A stretch of 64,000 bases of DNA. Source: Candidatus Fokinia cryptica. Its GTDB lineage: Bacteria; Pseudomonadota; Alphaproteobacteria; Rickettsiales; Midichloriaceae. Shown in pieces: positions 9,161 through 17,390 of the stretch. The DNA is taken from NCBI RefSeq assembly GCF_034359305.1, contig NZ_CP110343.1:393823-457822 (forward strand), written 5' to 3'. The notes below the pieces were generated by a model, which saw only the letters and a program-made list of their open reading frames with translations, was not told where the DNA came from and did not search any database. The position numbers and the translations under genes were made by a program. Numbering within the stretch: position 1 is the first letter of the stretch; each line of letters begins with the position of its first letter.

Positions 9161-9191
9161 ATATATAGTAATGATTTCACACCTTTCAAGG
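9161..9191 (-). promoter_or_regulatory. Probable heat-shock (RpoH-type) promoter of groES
   Basis: On the minus strand, CCTTGAAA (ending near 9184) is followed about 15 bases later by CTATATAT (9161-9168). CTTGAAA is the sigma-32 minus-35 consensus. The minus-10 is AT-rich rather than the classic CCCCATNT. It is about 70 bases upstream of the groES start. Confidence 0.5.
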
Positions 9192-9210
9192 GGAAAGTGA
9201 ATAGAATGGC

Positions 9211-9399
9211 TTAGCCACTCATTTTTTTCTCTTTGAAAAGTATATGCTTTCTGAGTACAGGATCATACTTTTTGCAGTCTAAACTATATAATGACTTTGA
9301 GTTTTTTTTCCGTATGTAGAAAAAACCTGTATCTCCAGTGCTAATTAATCTACAGAGCATACTTTTTTTGCTCTTTTTACCTTTTTTTTTCGCTGCCAT
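9211..9399 (-). CDS. rpmG: 50S ribosomal protein L33
   Basis: This is a small basic protein of the large ribosomal subunit. The 62 residues carry the family core RLISTGDTGFFYIRKKNS, LDCKKYDPVLRKHILFKE, with an unusually lysine-rich N-terminus (MAAKKKGKKSKKS). It lacks the four zinc-binding cysteines of the other L33 type, as usual in Proteobacteria. It stands upstream of groES on the same strand but is separated from it by the likely groES promoter. Confidence 0.93.
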   Translation of the reverse strand: MAAKKKGKKSKKSMLCRLISTGDTGFFYIRKKNSKSLYSLDCKKYDPVLRKHILFKEKKMSG

Positions 9400-9991
9400 A
9401 TTTACTAAGATAGATGAAACACGTACCGCAATTCTACTAATTTATATTAATATATCTAGACGATTTTATAGTGAATGCGATATTGATTGAAATTTTTTTG
9501 ATATCACTGAGAAATTACGAAATGTAGATAGCTATTATTTCTGGCAGTTTCTAGAGGGTTTAGTATCTGATAGAGGTGAATTTTATAATAAGTCAAATAC
9601 ATAGGCAATCAAAAGAATTGGCAAGGCACTTATCAGAAGATACAACGAAATACCGATAAGAATACACGAAAAAGCAAAGAGAAAAGGGGAGAAAATAAGA
9701 AAACCCACTAAAAAAAGAAAAAACATAGTTCGGAAGAAGATGTACAATTTTTTTACATAATCAATAGATTACGAGATTTTGTCGTTTTTTATTCTGATAA
9801 AAAAACATGCCATCTTACTACAGTAAGTTCCGAAATAAAAACAGTGTTTTTTTATATCAACTGAAATTTACACCAAGTTGGTACAATATTTTAATTAGCA
9901 GTATGTTGACTTACTTATTAGCCTTTTATATCCCTAAGGTAGTGAAGGGGCTAGATCATGAGTCTAGTTATAGAAATCAAATTATCTGCTA
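9400..9991. other. Intergenic region upstream of the uracil-DNA glycosylase gene
   Basis: No gene is supported. A 61-codon frame at 9807-9992 ends where the next gene's first possible ATG begins, but its sequence matches nothing I know. A short stem with a seven-base loop at 9951-9967 resembles an anticodon arm but has no tRNA around it. Confidence 0.4.
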
Positions 9992-10897
9992 ATGGCAAAC
10001 AATATACTACTTACAAAAGCGATGCTCGCTAGTATATGTATACAATTACATAAAATAGCTAATAATGCTATTAACACCAATTTTAGGTTTTTTGAGTTAG
10101 AATATGGGGAGAAAATGAGTGATATTATTTCGTCTTTTCAAAAATTAAGAGCAATGAATCACGAAAAAGTAGAAGGAGTTGTAAATAATCCCAAAGTTCC
10201 AGTTTCAAGCGATATGATAAAGGGTGAGATAAGTAAAAAAGTTGAAGACATAGCACCTGTTTCTAAAAATAAAGATAACGTAAATAATGAAATTCGAGAA
10301 TTACTTAAAGAAATCTCAACAGTTGAAGAATTAAGAGATATAGTTATGAAATTTGAGGGATGTAAACTGAAATCAGGAGCTAATAATACGGTTTTTGCAG
10401 ATGGCGAGCCTAGCTCTTCTATTATGATTGTAGGGGAGGCACCTGGGGAAAATGAGGATAAATACGGTATACCATTTTGCGGAGAAAGTGGAGCATTACT
10501 TGAACATATCTTCAAGAGTATGGGGCTTCAAAGGAAAGATATATATATTACAAATGCTATTTTTTATCGACCTCCTAGCAATAGAAAACCTACATCAGAA
10601 GAAATTGACATATGTCGTCCATTTGTACAAAAGCATATAGCGATAGTGAAGCCTAAGCTGTTGCTATTGATGGGAGCGACTGCGGCTGAATCAGTTTTGC
10701 ACTATAAAGGGGCTTTAACGCCAATACACGGAAAAGTAATACGATACGGCAAGATGCATAATGATTACATTGCCGACAATGACATGCAACTTAATGTGGT
10801 ACCATTATTTCATCCATCTTATATGCTTAGACAAGCTTTGTCTAAAAAAATTGTTTGGAATGCATTACTAAGAATAAAGCTTGAAATACTCAAGTAA
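9992..10897 (+). CDS. Uracil-DNA glycosylase, family 4
   Basis: This enzyme removes uracil from DNA as the first step of base-excision repair. The C-terminal 190 residues match the alphaproteobacterial family 4 type: KFEGCKLKSGANNTVFADG, the catalytic-site GEAPGENEDKYGIPFCGESGALL, YITNAIFYRPPSNRKPT, and the closing FHPSYMLRQ with the His-Pro-Ser motif. The first 110 or so residues are variable and unlike the family, so the true start is uncertain. ATG codons at 9992 and 10115 (MSDIISSFQKL) are both possible. The only family gene for uracil removal in this window, it stands alone between intergenic spacers. Confidence 0.88.
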   Translation: MANNILLTKAMLASICIQLHKIANNAINTNFRFFELEYGEKMSDIISSFQKLRAMNHEKVEGVVNNPKVPVSSDMIKGEISKKVEDIAPVSKNKDNVNNEIRELLKEISTVEELRDIVMKFEGCKLKSGANNTVFADGEPSSSIMIVGEAPGENEDKYGIPFCGESGALLEHIFKSMGLQRKDIYITNAIFYRPPSNRKPTSEEIDICRPFVQKHIAIVKPKLLLLMGATAAESVLHYKGALTPIHGKVIRYGKMHNDYIADNDMQLNVVPLFHPSYMLRQALSKKIVWNALLRIKLEILK

Positions 10898-10967
10898 CTT
10901 ATAATCTATATTATTTCTATTGATATTGAAAAAATGTTGATTTTTTGATGATATAAAGTGATGGTAA

Positions 10968-12263
10968 ATGAGTATACGTAATGTATTTATGATAAAGGAG
11001 AAGAATAAGATTTTTAAAAATATCGATCTTAAAGCGTCTATTGACATAAAATCCTCCATGTTACGAGGAGATTGGAATGGTGTGCAAGCTATTCTTACAA
11101 CTTCAGATCAAGTGATACAGATTGTTAAGGAATCGGAAATACGTGGTAGAGGTGGAGCAGGGTTTAGTACAGGTATAAAATGGTCGTTTATGCCACGTGA
11201 TGGTACTACATCATACGTCATAGTAAATGCAGATGAGAGCGAACCTGGAGCATGTAAGGATAAAGCAATCATACGATATGAGCCTCATAAAATTATAGAA
11301 GGAGCTTTAATTGCAGCATTTGCAGTACAAGCACGTATTGTGTACATATACGTTCGTGGAGAGTATGTGACGGAGGCTTCTATATTAGAGAATGCTATCA
11401 AAGAAGCAGAGCAATATGGATTATTAGGTAATAATCCAAAGCATAAATACAGTGTAAATATTTTTGTGCATCGTGGAGCAGGTGCGTATATTTGTGGAGA
11501 GGAAAGTGCTTTACTTAATAGTATAGAGGGAAGGAAAGGAATGCCTCGTATAAAGCCTCCTGCTTTTCCTGCAGTTTGTGGTTTATATGGTTGCCCAACA
11601 ATTGTAAATAATGTTGAGACTATTGCTTCTATCTCAACGATTATGAGAAGAGGTGCAAATTGGTATAAAAGTATGGGACGTTCAAATAATTATGGTACCA
11701 AGATATTTTCAATATCAGGCCATGTTTGTAATCCATGTAATGTTGAAGAGGAAATGTCAGTTCCATTAAAAACATTGATTAATGAGTATGCGGGAGGGGT
11801 GATAGGAGGATGGGATAATTTATTAGCGGTGATACCTGGCGGTTCTTCTACTCCGCTTTTGCACTATAGTGTATGTGATGATGTATTAATGGATTTTGAT
11901 GGCTTAAAAAGTGTTGGAAGTGCTCTGGGTACTGGAAGCATAATAGTGATGAATAAATCTGCAGATGTAATAGATGCAATAGCGAATATTTCACGTTTTT
12001 ATATGCATGAGTCATGCGGTCAATGTACTCCTTGTAGAGAGGGCACAGGATGGATGTATAGAATTATGCAAAGATTTGTATCTGGAAAAGCGCAATTACA
12101 CGAGATATATGAGTTATACGAAATTACTAAACAAATAGAAGGACGTACAATTTGTGCACTTGGTGATGCTGCTGCATGGCCAATACAAGGCTTGATAAAG
12201 AATTTTAAAGATGTTATAGAGAGTAGAATTAATGGAACTACTATTTCTGATAATAGAAAATAA
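10968..12263 (+). CDS. nuoF: NADH-quinone oxidoreductase subunit F (NADH/FMN-binding)
   Basis: NuoF accepts electrons from NADH in respiratory complex I, carrying FMN and an [4Fe-4S] cluster on the cytoplasmic arm. It has the NADH/FMN glycine-rich loops [14 protein letters not shown] and [14 protein letters not shown], plus [13 protein letters not shown]. The cluster ligands are in [14 protein letters not shown], with the fourth Cys in [13 protein letters not shown]. The length of 431 is normal. The stop codon overlaps the atpG start by one base (TAATG), an odd pairing of complex I with ATP synthase that reflects the scattered nuo and atp genes of Rickettsiales. The start at 10968 could also be the ATG seven codons later. 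Confidence 0.97.
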   Translation: MSIRNVFMIKEKNKIFKNIDLKASIDIKSSMLRGDWNGVQAILTTSDQVIQIVKESEIRGRGGAGFSTGIKWSFMPRDGTTSYVIVNADESEPGACKDKAIIRYEPHKIIEGALIAAFAVQARIVYIYVRGEYVTEASILENAIKEAEQYGLLGNNPKHKYSVNIFVHRGAGAYICGEESALLNSIEGRKGMPRIKPPAFPAVCGLYGCPTIVNNVETIASISTIMRRGANWYKSMGRSNNYGTKIFSISGHVCNPCNVEEEMSVPLKTLINEYAGGVIGGWDNLLAVIPGGSSTPLLHYSVCDDVLMDFDGLKSVGSALGTGSIIVMNKSADVIDAIANISRFYMHESCGQCTPCREGTGWMYRIMQRFVSGKAQLHEIYELYEITKQIEGRTICALGDAAAWPIQGLIKNFKDVIESRINGTTISDNRK

Positions 12264-13249
12264 TGCCACAGCTAAAAGCTTTAAAAAATAGGATAAATGC
12301 AGTTATTTCTACGCATAAATTAACAAAAGCAATGCAGATTATTGCTGCTTCTAGATTTCAAAAACTGAAGAATATGGTATTTCATTCTGCTGATTATTTA
12401 TCTTATTTTCATGAAATTATAAATGATATTATTGCATCAGATGGTAGTAATTATACTAATCTTACTATGAAGAAGTTATACAGAAATGATGAGCTAGTTA
12501 CTTCAAATACCGCAGTGATAGTTCTTTTTTCAGCAGAAAAGGGATTATGTGGAAAATTTGATAGTATTGTGATGAAGAAGTTAAAATCTGTATGTTGTGA
12601 TATAGAGCAGTCAACGGGAGTTGATACTATAAGAATAGTCTGTTTTAATAAGAGAATTATTGAAAACGCAAAACGTATAGGTGGAGAGAGATTGAAGAAT
12701 ACGAAAATTGAGTATGTTTTGCATAATGTTGACGTAATGAAGGGGTTTGAAATTTTTAGAAATGATATAAATGTCTGCTGCACAAAGTTCTGTGCTGATG
12801 CTAAATTTTTGTACGTAATGTATCCTGCTTTCATTACTACCATTTTGCAGTTACCGTGCTTGATAAAATTATTCCCTTTAATCGATCAAGATAAAGAAAA
12901 ATTTAAGCAGGGCGTGTTTAATTTTCTTGATGAAAGTACTGATCATACCTTATATGGTAGAGTGAGAAGGAATAATAGTACAGAGAGGAAAGTCTTTACA
13001 TTAGAGCCGTCGTCTAGTGTTGAGGTATTGCAAATAACAATACCGTCTTACTTTGTAGCTTTATTTTATAATACGGCTCTGGAAGTATACATAGGGGAAA
13101 ATGCTTCAAGGATGATTATGATGGATGCAGCTAATAGGAATGCAGAAAAGATCCAAAAGAATTTGTGCATCCAGTATAACAAACATCGTCAATCTGCGAT
13201 TACGCAAGAGATAATAGAGTTGGCTTCTTCTAGAAGTGTGCTTAATTAA
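12263..13249 (+). CDS. atpG: ATP synthase gamma subunit
   Basis: This is the central rotor shaft of F1-ATPase. The N-terminal helix [31 protein letters not shown] is the family signature (the run covers residues 1-31), and the C-terminal helix ASRMIMMDAANRNAEKI with the final ITQEIIELAS packs against it. At 328 residues it is longer than the usual 290 or so. The extra residues lie in the Rossmann domain, around residues 52-75 and 225-255. Start and stop codons overlap with nuoF, implying translational coupling. A terminator-like hairpin lies about 100 bases downstream, inside a tandem repeat. Confidence 0.95.
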   Translation: MPQLKALKNRINAVISTHKLTKAMQIIAASRFQKLKNMVFHSADYLSYFHEIINDIIASDGSNYTNLTMKKLYRNDELVTSNTAVIVLFSAEKGLCGKFDSIVMKKLKSVCCDIEQSTGVDTIRIVCFNKRIIENAKRIGGERLKNTKIEYVLHNVDVMKGFEIFRNDINVCCTKFCADAKFLYVMYPAFITTILQLPCLIKLFPLIDQDKEKFKQGVFNFLDESTDHTLYGRVRRNNSTERKVFTLEPSSSVEVLQITIPSYFVALFYNTALEVYIGENASRMIMMDAANRNAEKIQKNLCIQYNKHRQSAITQEIIELASSRSVLN

Positions 13250-13336
13250 ATCAATTAGATAGTAATTTCAAGAATGTTTAATTTATTATAAATATACAGA
13301 ATAAAAATTAGAAATTCACTATAGAAGCTAATTATA

Positions 13337-13478
13337 TAAAAATTCATGCATTATAGGCTATCAATAGCCTGATAACATTTTTCAAAAAAAAAGCATAAAA
13401 ACTTATATAAGAATCATGGGTTGTAGCCCATCAATAGCTTGATAATATTTTTTTAAAAAAAAAGCATAAAAACTTATA
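13337..13478. repeat. Imperfect 70-bp tandem repeat, two copies
   Basis: Copy 1 is about 13337-13408 and copy 2 about 13407-13478. They share ATCAATAGC.TGATAA, a T run, nine A residues and GCATAAAAACTTATAT at a 70-base offset. Each copy carries its own short hairpin, and the stems have changed between copies while staying paired (GGCTA/TAGCC in one, ATGGG/CCCAT in the other). Confidence 0.7.
13351..13382 (+). terminator. Probable terminator after atpG
   Basis: GGCTA-TCAA-TAGCC, extended by flanking TTAT and ATAA pairs, is followed by ACA and five T. A second, similar unit at 13416-13454 (ATGGG/CCCAT with a seven-T run) may back it up. Confidence 0.5.
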
Positions 13479-13645
13479 TCCTTCAGTACTCTAGTGGAAC
13501 ACTGTAAAAACTTATAGCAATATGTCTAAGATTATAATATCGAACTAATTCATAATTAAATTCTAGTCTTTTCAGAAAAATGCAATTAATTAGAAAACAC
13601 TAAAAATTAAATCTTCAATTGGGTATTACTCTAGGTTTAGAAATT

Positions 13646-15307
13646 CTATGCCTTTAACTTCAATCCTGTAGCAATAGCCCATCCAGAGTTTCCTTTAACT
13701 CCACTTCTTGGGTCACATGACAAGGCGAAATGATCACATGATAAATAGCCAGAGATAGAGCTTAGAATTTTTCTCTCATATGCGAAAGAAAGAAACTCAC
13801 TTCTATTACCGTCTCCAAAATTTTCCGCAGGTACTCCAGTTAATATCTGGTATATTTGCTGCTGTCTTAAGCCATTTGCATTTCCATAGAGATATGTCAA
13901 ACTTACTCCGTTTTTATCACCGGTATAAGAAGCGCCAGCTGAAATATAGTATCCAGAAGTTGATGAGATTTTCCCCACGTCTTTATATGTACCTTCGTAT
14001 GATTTCTTTTTATTATCAGACAAGAAACTTACTTTAGCAGATGTAAAATCTCCAGTAGAACCATAATTGCCGTATCCGAGAGCTAACGCATATTTTTCCC
14101 GGTACTTTATTAACCCACCTATGGCAACAGCATTACCTCCTTTTCTACGTAATTCTATACTCGTCATTCTAATTTTTAAGGAACCTTCCGTAGCATCAAT
14201 TCCCATTTTTTCTACATCACATACAGTATCAAATTGACCAGTAAATTCTCCAACTAAAGATGCTTCAAGAATAATATCAGAGTTAACTTGAGCAGTGAAT
14301 TTCCCACCATATCCAATTACATTTTTAAAACCATTTAAACTACCACCAGATATGGATGTTATATTAGAAAGAGTTCCCTTAACTTGCGTATCGGGAGTAA
14401 AGGAAGCACCAATAATTGCTGAAAAATCTGGAAATTCAAGCTCTTTCGTCACTGATATTTTATTTGCCTTCGGTGCTATATTCGCAGGACCAGGAAGCGA
14501 AGCAGAGTCGACGAAAGGTTGTAGGGTAAATATCGCCTTTGGTGTTTCACCTTCAACATATATACCTTCTTTATCGTACTTATGATCATATGGAGCTATA
14601 GCAGGATACTGAATATAAAACGGCAAATCTCCGCTTAATCCCATTCCGCCTTTTGCTAAATTATCACCAGATATTAGTAGAGTATTTTGAACACCAACGG
14701 TACTTCCTGCCTTTATCTTTATTTTATGTTTTATCGATTCACAGTATACATATGCTTCTCCTGCAGTCATGATATTACCACCAGATGTTGGTTTTGATAC
14801 GTTTGCATATAATGAAAGATTTCCACCGTACTTCAGTCCTTGACTTAAAGTACTTACATCTACTATTACGTTATTGAAGTTTACCAATCCGTTAAAACTA
14901 CCCCATCTAGATGGATTACCAGGATTCATTATATTATAGGGGTATACAGCTTTAAAGAGTTCAGTCTTGTTCTTGAATTTGTACTTTTCTTGTAATGCAT
15001 CTGCACTTTTAAAGACATCGTTATTCATTACGGCACCATACTGAAGGTTGAGCAATGGCTTTACGAGGATTTTTACTTCGTCTTTCACTACAGTAACTTC
15101 TCCCTGCACGAGAGAGTTCACTTTACTCTGTATAGAGGTGTCATCCGGCGTATTACTCGAACCTAACTCAGTAGATAGGGGGACACTATCTTTCTGTACT
15201 TGTTGTTGTACGGATGGTGTCGCGTGAGGTGCTGCATCACTAACTACTGTATCAGAAAAAACGTAAAAGATAGCAGTCACTATCACTAAGGATATGCTTT
15301 TTTTCAT
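13646..15307 (-). CDS. Porin-like outer-membrane beta-barrel protein
   Basis: This is a secreted, probably outer-membrane protein. The N-terminus is a signal peptide (MKKSISLVIVTAIFYVFSD, with cleavage likely after SDAA). The mature part is rich in Gly, Ser, Tyr and alternating hydrophobic residues, as in amphipathic beta strands. The final third has porin-like strand pairs (YREKYALALGYGNYG, GYYISAGASYTGDKNGVSLTYLYG), and the end GWAIATGLKLKA is a weak closing strand without the usual terminal Phe. Two Cys pairs are possible. It most resembles general alphaproteobacterial porins, but I cannot name a family. I prefer the ATG at 15307 to the TTG two codons upstream. A near-consensus promoter just upstream suggests strong expression. 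Confidence 0.75.
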   Translation of the reverse strand: MKKSISLVIVTAIFYVFSDTVVSDAAPHATPSVQQQVQKDSVPLSTELGSSNTPDDTSIQSKVNSLVQGEVTVVKDEVKILVKPLLNLQYGAVMNNDVFKSADALQEKYKFKNKTELFKAVYPYNIMNPGNPSRWGSFNGLVNFNNVIVDVSTLSQGLKYGGNLSLYANVSKPTSGGNIMTAGEAYVYCESIKHKIKIKAGSTVGVQNTLLISGDNLAKGGMGLSGDLPFYIQYPAIAPYDHKYDKEGIYVEGETPKAIFTLQPFVDSASLPGPANIAPKANKISVTKELEFPDFSAIIGASFTPDTQVKGTLSNITSISGGSLNGFKNVIGYGGKFTAQVNSDIILEASLVGEFTGQFDTVCDVEKMGIDATEGSLKIRMTSIELRRKGGNAVAIGGLIKYREKYALALGYGNYGSTGDFTSAKVSFLSDNKKKSYEGTYKDVGKISSTSGYYISAGASYTGDKNGVSLTYLYGNANGLRQQQIYQILTGVPAENFGDGNRSEFLSFAYERKILSSISGYLSCDHFALSCDPRSGVKGNSGWAIATGLKLKA

Positions 15308-15329
15308 TTTCAAAGTATAATTTCATGCG

Positions 15330-15357
15330 ATTATGAGTAATATGAAATGAATGTCAA
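15330..15357 (-). promoter_or_regulatory. Strong sigma-70 promoter of the porin-like gene
   Basis: On the minus strand TTGACA (15352-15357) is followed after 16 bases by CATAAT (15330-15335). These match the sigma-70 consensus at 6/6 and 5/6. Predicted transcription would start about 15 bases before the ATG, giving a very short leader with no Shine-Dalgarno site. Confidence 0.7.
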
Positions 15358-15389
15358 GACTTTTTTAAAAATTATATATTGCTTAAAAC

Positions 15390-15884
15390 TCATTCTATTT
15401 CCGAAATACAAGACAGAGCGATTGCTATTGCATCACTCTGATCTGTTGTGATTTTTAGAGAAATCTCCTCTATTTTAATATTGAGATGCAAGCATACGTA
15501 TTGTATTACAGTTTCTTTATCGGCGTTGCCGTTTCCAGTAATCCTTTTTTTGATAGTTTTAGCTTGATATTCTTTGATACTTATTCCGTATTCACAGCAT
15601 GCTAGTATTGCAGCTGTTCTTGTTTGAGCTAATCTTATAGAAGTTTTTGCGTTCTTATTTACGTACGTATTTTCTATTGCGGCGAAGTCTATTGACGAAT
15701 ATTTTATAACTTCCTTGAGTTGTGCAAATATATTGTATAATCTTTCTGCATCGTCTTGAAGGTTGGAGCTCTGTATGATTCCAGATGTAACGTGATGAAT
15801 GTTGCAATTCTGTTTGTCTTTCGCAAGGATAGCCCATCCAGTAGAGCGTAGCCCTGGATCTATTCCAATAACATGATAAGTCAT
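15390..15884 (-). CDS. ruvC: Holliday junction endonuclease RuvC
   Basis: RuvC resolves Holliday junctions during recombinational repair. The RNase H-like fold shows its acidic residues in order: Asp in VIGIDPGLRSTGW near the N-terminus, Glu in AAIENTYVNKNAKTSIRL, and the final pair in TDQSDAIAIAL. With the ATG at 15884 the protein has 164 residues, the family norm. A longer frame to 15938 would add 18 hydrophobic residues not seen in RuvC and would overlap the divergent rlmB gene. The two genes start almost back to back, so their promoters must overlap the other gene's coding sequence. No ruvA or ruvB is nearby. Confidence 0.93.
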   Translation of the reverse strand: MTYHVIGIDPGLRSTGWAILAKDKQNCNIHHVTSGIIQSSNLQDDAERLYNIFAQLKEVIKYSSIDFAAIENTYVNKNAKTSIRLAQTRTAAILACCEYGISIKEYQAKTIKKRITGNGNADKETVIQYVCLHLNIKIEEISLKITTDQSDAIAIALSCISEIE

Positions 15885-15887
15885 CTT

Positions 15888-16724
15888 ATGATGAAAAAAA
15901 AAGGTAAGCACAATGCATATTGGATATATGGTAAACATTCAGTAGTTGCCGCTATGCATAATCCTGCTCGCGAGAAAAAAATGCTTGTTATGACTAAATA
16001 TGCAACAAGATTCCTACACGAAACTAGTACTACCTTCAATAATATACCACATACTATAGTAGAGACTGTGCAAGAATTTCGTTTTGTCACCGGCATGCGT
16101 GGTGATGTTGTGCATCAGGGGATTGCTCTGCGTTCTGTCCCACTAAAGCAAATGTGTTTAGAGGAATTTTTAGAGATGAAATCTAAGAATAACAAAGCAT
16201 TTTCGGTGATATTGCTGGATAAAGTAACAGATCCTTACAATATTGGAGCTATCATTAGATCTTGTGCTGCTTTTGGTGTTAGTGCTGTAATCACTACGAG
16301 AATTGATTCTCCTGATGAAATGCCGATAATTTTAAAAGTTTCGTGTGGTGGTTTTGAAAAGGTTTCATACATTAAAGTTAGTAATTTAGTGCAGGCTATT
16401 AACACCTTAAAAATGTTCGGTTTTATCGTAGTAGGATTAAGTTCTAATGGAGAAAAAGAGATAGATGCTATATATAGAGATATTGCTACGATAGGGATGA
16501 TGGATAATGTAGCTTTAGTATTTGGAAATGAAGAGGTGGGAATGAGGGTATCTACCGAGAAAAGTTGCAATTTTATAGCGAAAATCGGAATGAATGAAGA
16601 ATTAAATATGCCAAGTATTAACGTATCGAATGCAGGTGCAATAGTATTATATACCTCATGGCTATATAGACAAAAGCATGCTATAAATGTGCTAGAGTGT
16701 AGAGAGGAAACATATTGTAAGTGA
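15888..16724 (+). CDS. rlmB: 23S rRNA (guanosine-2'-O)-methyltransferase, TrmH/SpoU family
   Basis: This SPOUT-class enzyme methylates a ribose 2'-OH of 23S rRNA (RlmB type). It has the substrate-binding N-terminal domain (YWIYGKHSVVAAMHNP) and the three SpoU motifs in the C-terminal knot: LDKVTDPYNIGAIIRSCAAFG, VALVFGNEEVGM and LNMPSINVSNAGAIVLY. The length, about 279 residues, is slightly above the usual 245-260. Candidate starts are the ATG codons at 15873, 15888 and 15891; I chose 15888, which does not overlap ruvC. Assignment to RlmB rather than another TrmH-family member rests on the N-terminal domain and is likely but not certain. Confidence 0.87.
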   Translation: MMKKKGKHNAYWIYGKHSVVAAMHNPAREKKMLVMTKYATRFLHETSTTFNNIPHTIVETVQEFRFVTGMRGDVVHQGIALRSVPLKQMCLEEFLEMKSKNNKAFSVILLDKVTDPYNIGAIIRSCAAFGVSAVITTRIDSPDEMPIILKVSCGGFEKVSYIKVSNLVQAINTLKMFGFIVVGLSSNGEKEIDAIYRDIATIGMMDNVALVFGNEEVGMRVSTEKSCNFIAKIGMNEELNMPSINVSNAGAIVLYTSWLYRQKHAINVLECREETYCK

Positions 16725-16746
16725 AAGCTTATCGCTGTTCAGCACG

Positions 16747-17382
16747 CTACTGTTCAGCATTCATGGCGTTAATAAAATTGTAGATGGTATAAAGATTTCT
16801 AGCTCTTTTGTTTCTCTCTGCATTCAGTACACTTTTTACTGCGTGTAGTGTACTATCCATGTTATCGTTGAATATTACATAGTCATACTTATCATGATGA
16901 GAAATTTCTTCTTTGAAGGCTTTAAATCTTTCTGCTATTTCAATGCTACTTCCTCCTCTCTTAGTTAACCTATCTAGTACTTCAGCCTTATTTGGTGGTA
17001 GTAGAAATACTCCAACTACGCTCTCGGGAAGTGCTGATTTTAGTGCCATATATCCCTGTACGTCAGTATCAGAAATTATATCTTTACCGCTCATTATTTG
17101 TTCTTCTATCTGAGTCTTTGATGTACCATATAAGTTATCGAATACTTCGGTACACTCTAATAATTGTCCTTTGTCTCTTAGTTGTTCCATGTATTCTCTA
17201 GTTACGAAATGATAACTCTCTCCGTCAATTTCATTTACTCTTTTCTTTCTCGTAGTAAACGATACTGAAAATTTCAAATTATCAACCGTTTTAGCTAGCA
17301 TTGTAGATATTGTTGTCTTTCCAGTACCAGAAGGACCTGAAATTACCATTACAACTCCAGTTTTTTTATTTTGTTCTTTCAT
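16747..17382 (-). CDS. gmk: Guanylate kinase
   Basis: Guanylate kinase converts GMP to GDP in the cytoplasm. The P-loop is SGPSGTGKTT. The GMP-binding segment SFTTRKKRVNEIDGESYHFV is canonical (Ser, Arg, Glu and Tyr ligands), and the lid region VLDRLTKRGG and the FNDNMDSTLHAV stretch complete the fold. At 211 residues it is complete. It lies 8 bases downstream of glmM on the same strand and is probably cotranscribed. The gene downstream, rlmB, converges on it. Confidence 0.97.
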   Translation of the reverse strand: MKEQNKKTGVVMVISGPSGTGKTTISTMLAKTVDNLKFSVSFTTRKKRVNEIDGESYHFVTREYMEQLRDKGQLLECTEVFDNLYGTSKTQIEEQIMSGKDIISDTDVQGYMALKSALPESVVGVFLLPPNKAEVLDRLTKRGGSSIEIAERFKAFKEEISHHDKYDYVIFNDNMDSTLHAVKSVLNAERNKRARNLYTIYNFINAMNAEQ

Positions 17383-17390
17383 AATTCCTT

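Larger units (their letters stand above)
13250..13645. other. Intergenic region between atpG and the porin-like gene
   Basis: This convergent intergenic region holds the 70-bp tandem repeat, two hairpins with T runs, and near its right end a short sequence (13610-13640) also present at 6876-6906. No open reading frame is supported. Confidence 0.6.

Noticed and set aside
9951-9967. Anticodon-arm-like stem with a seven-base loop
   Set aside because: No T-arm, D-arm or acceptor stem nearby, and position 33 of the loop would not be T.
9807-9992. A 61-codon frame whose stop overlaps the uracil-DNA glycosylase start
   Set aside because: No family resemblance, no ribosome binding site, and the start of the downstream gene is itself uncertain.
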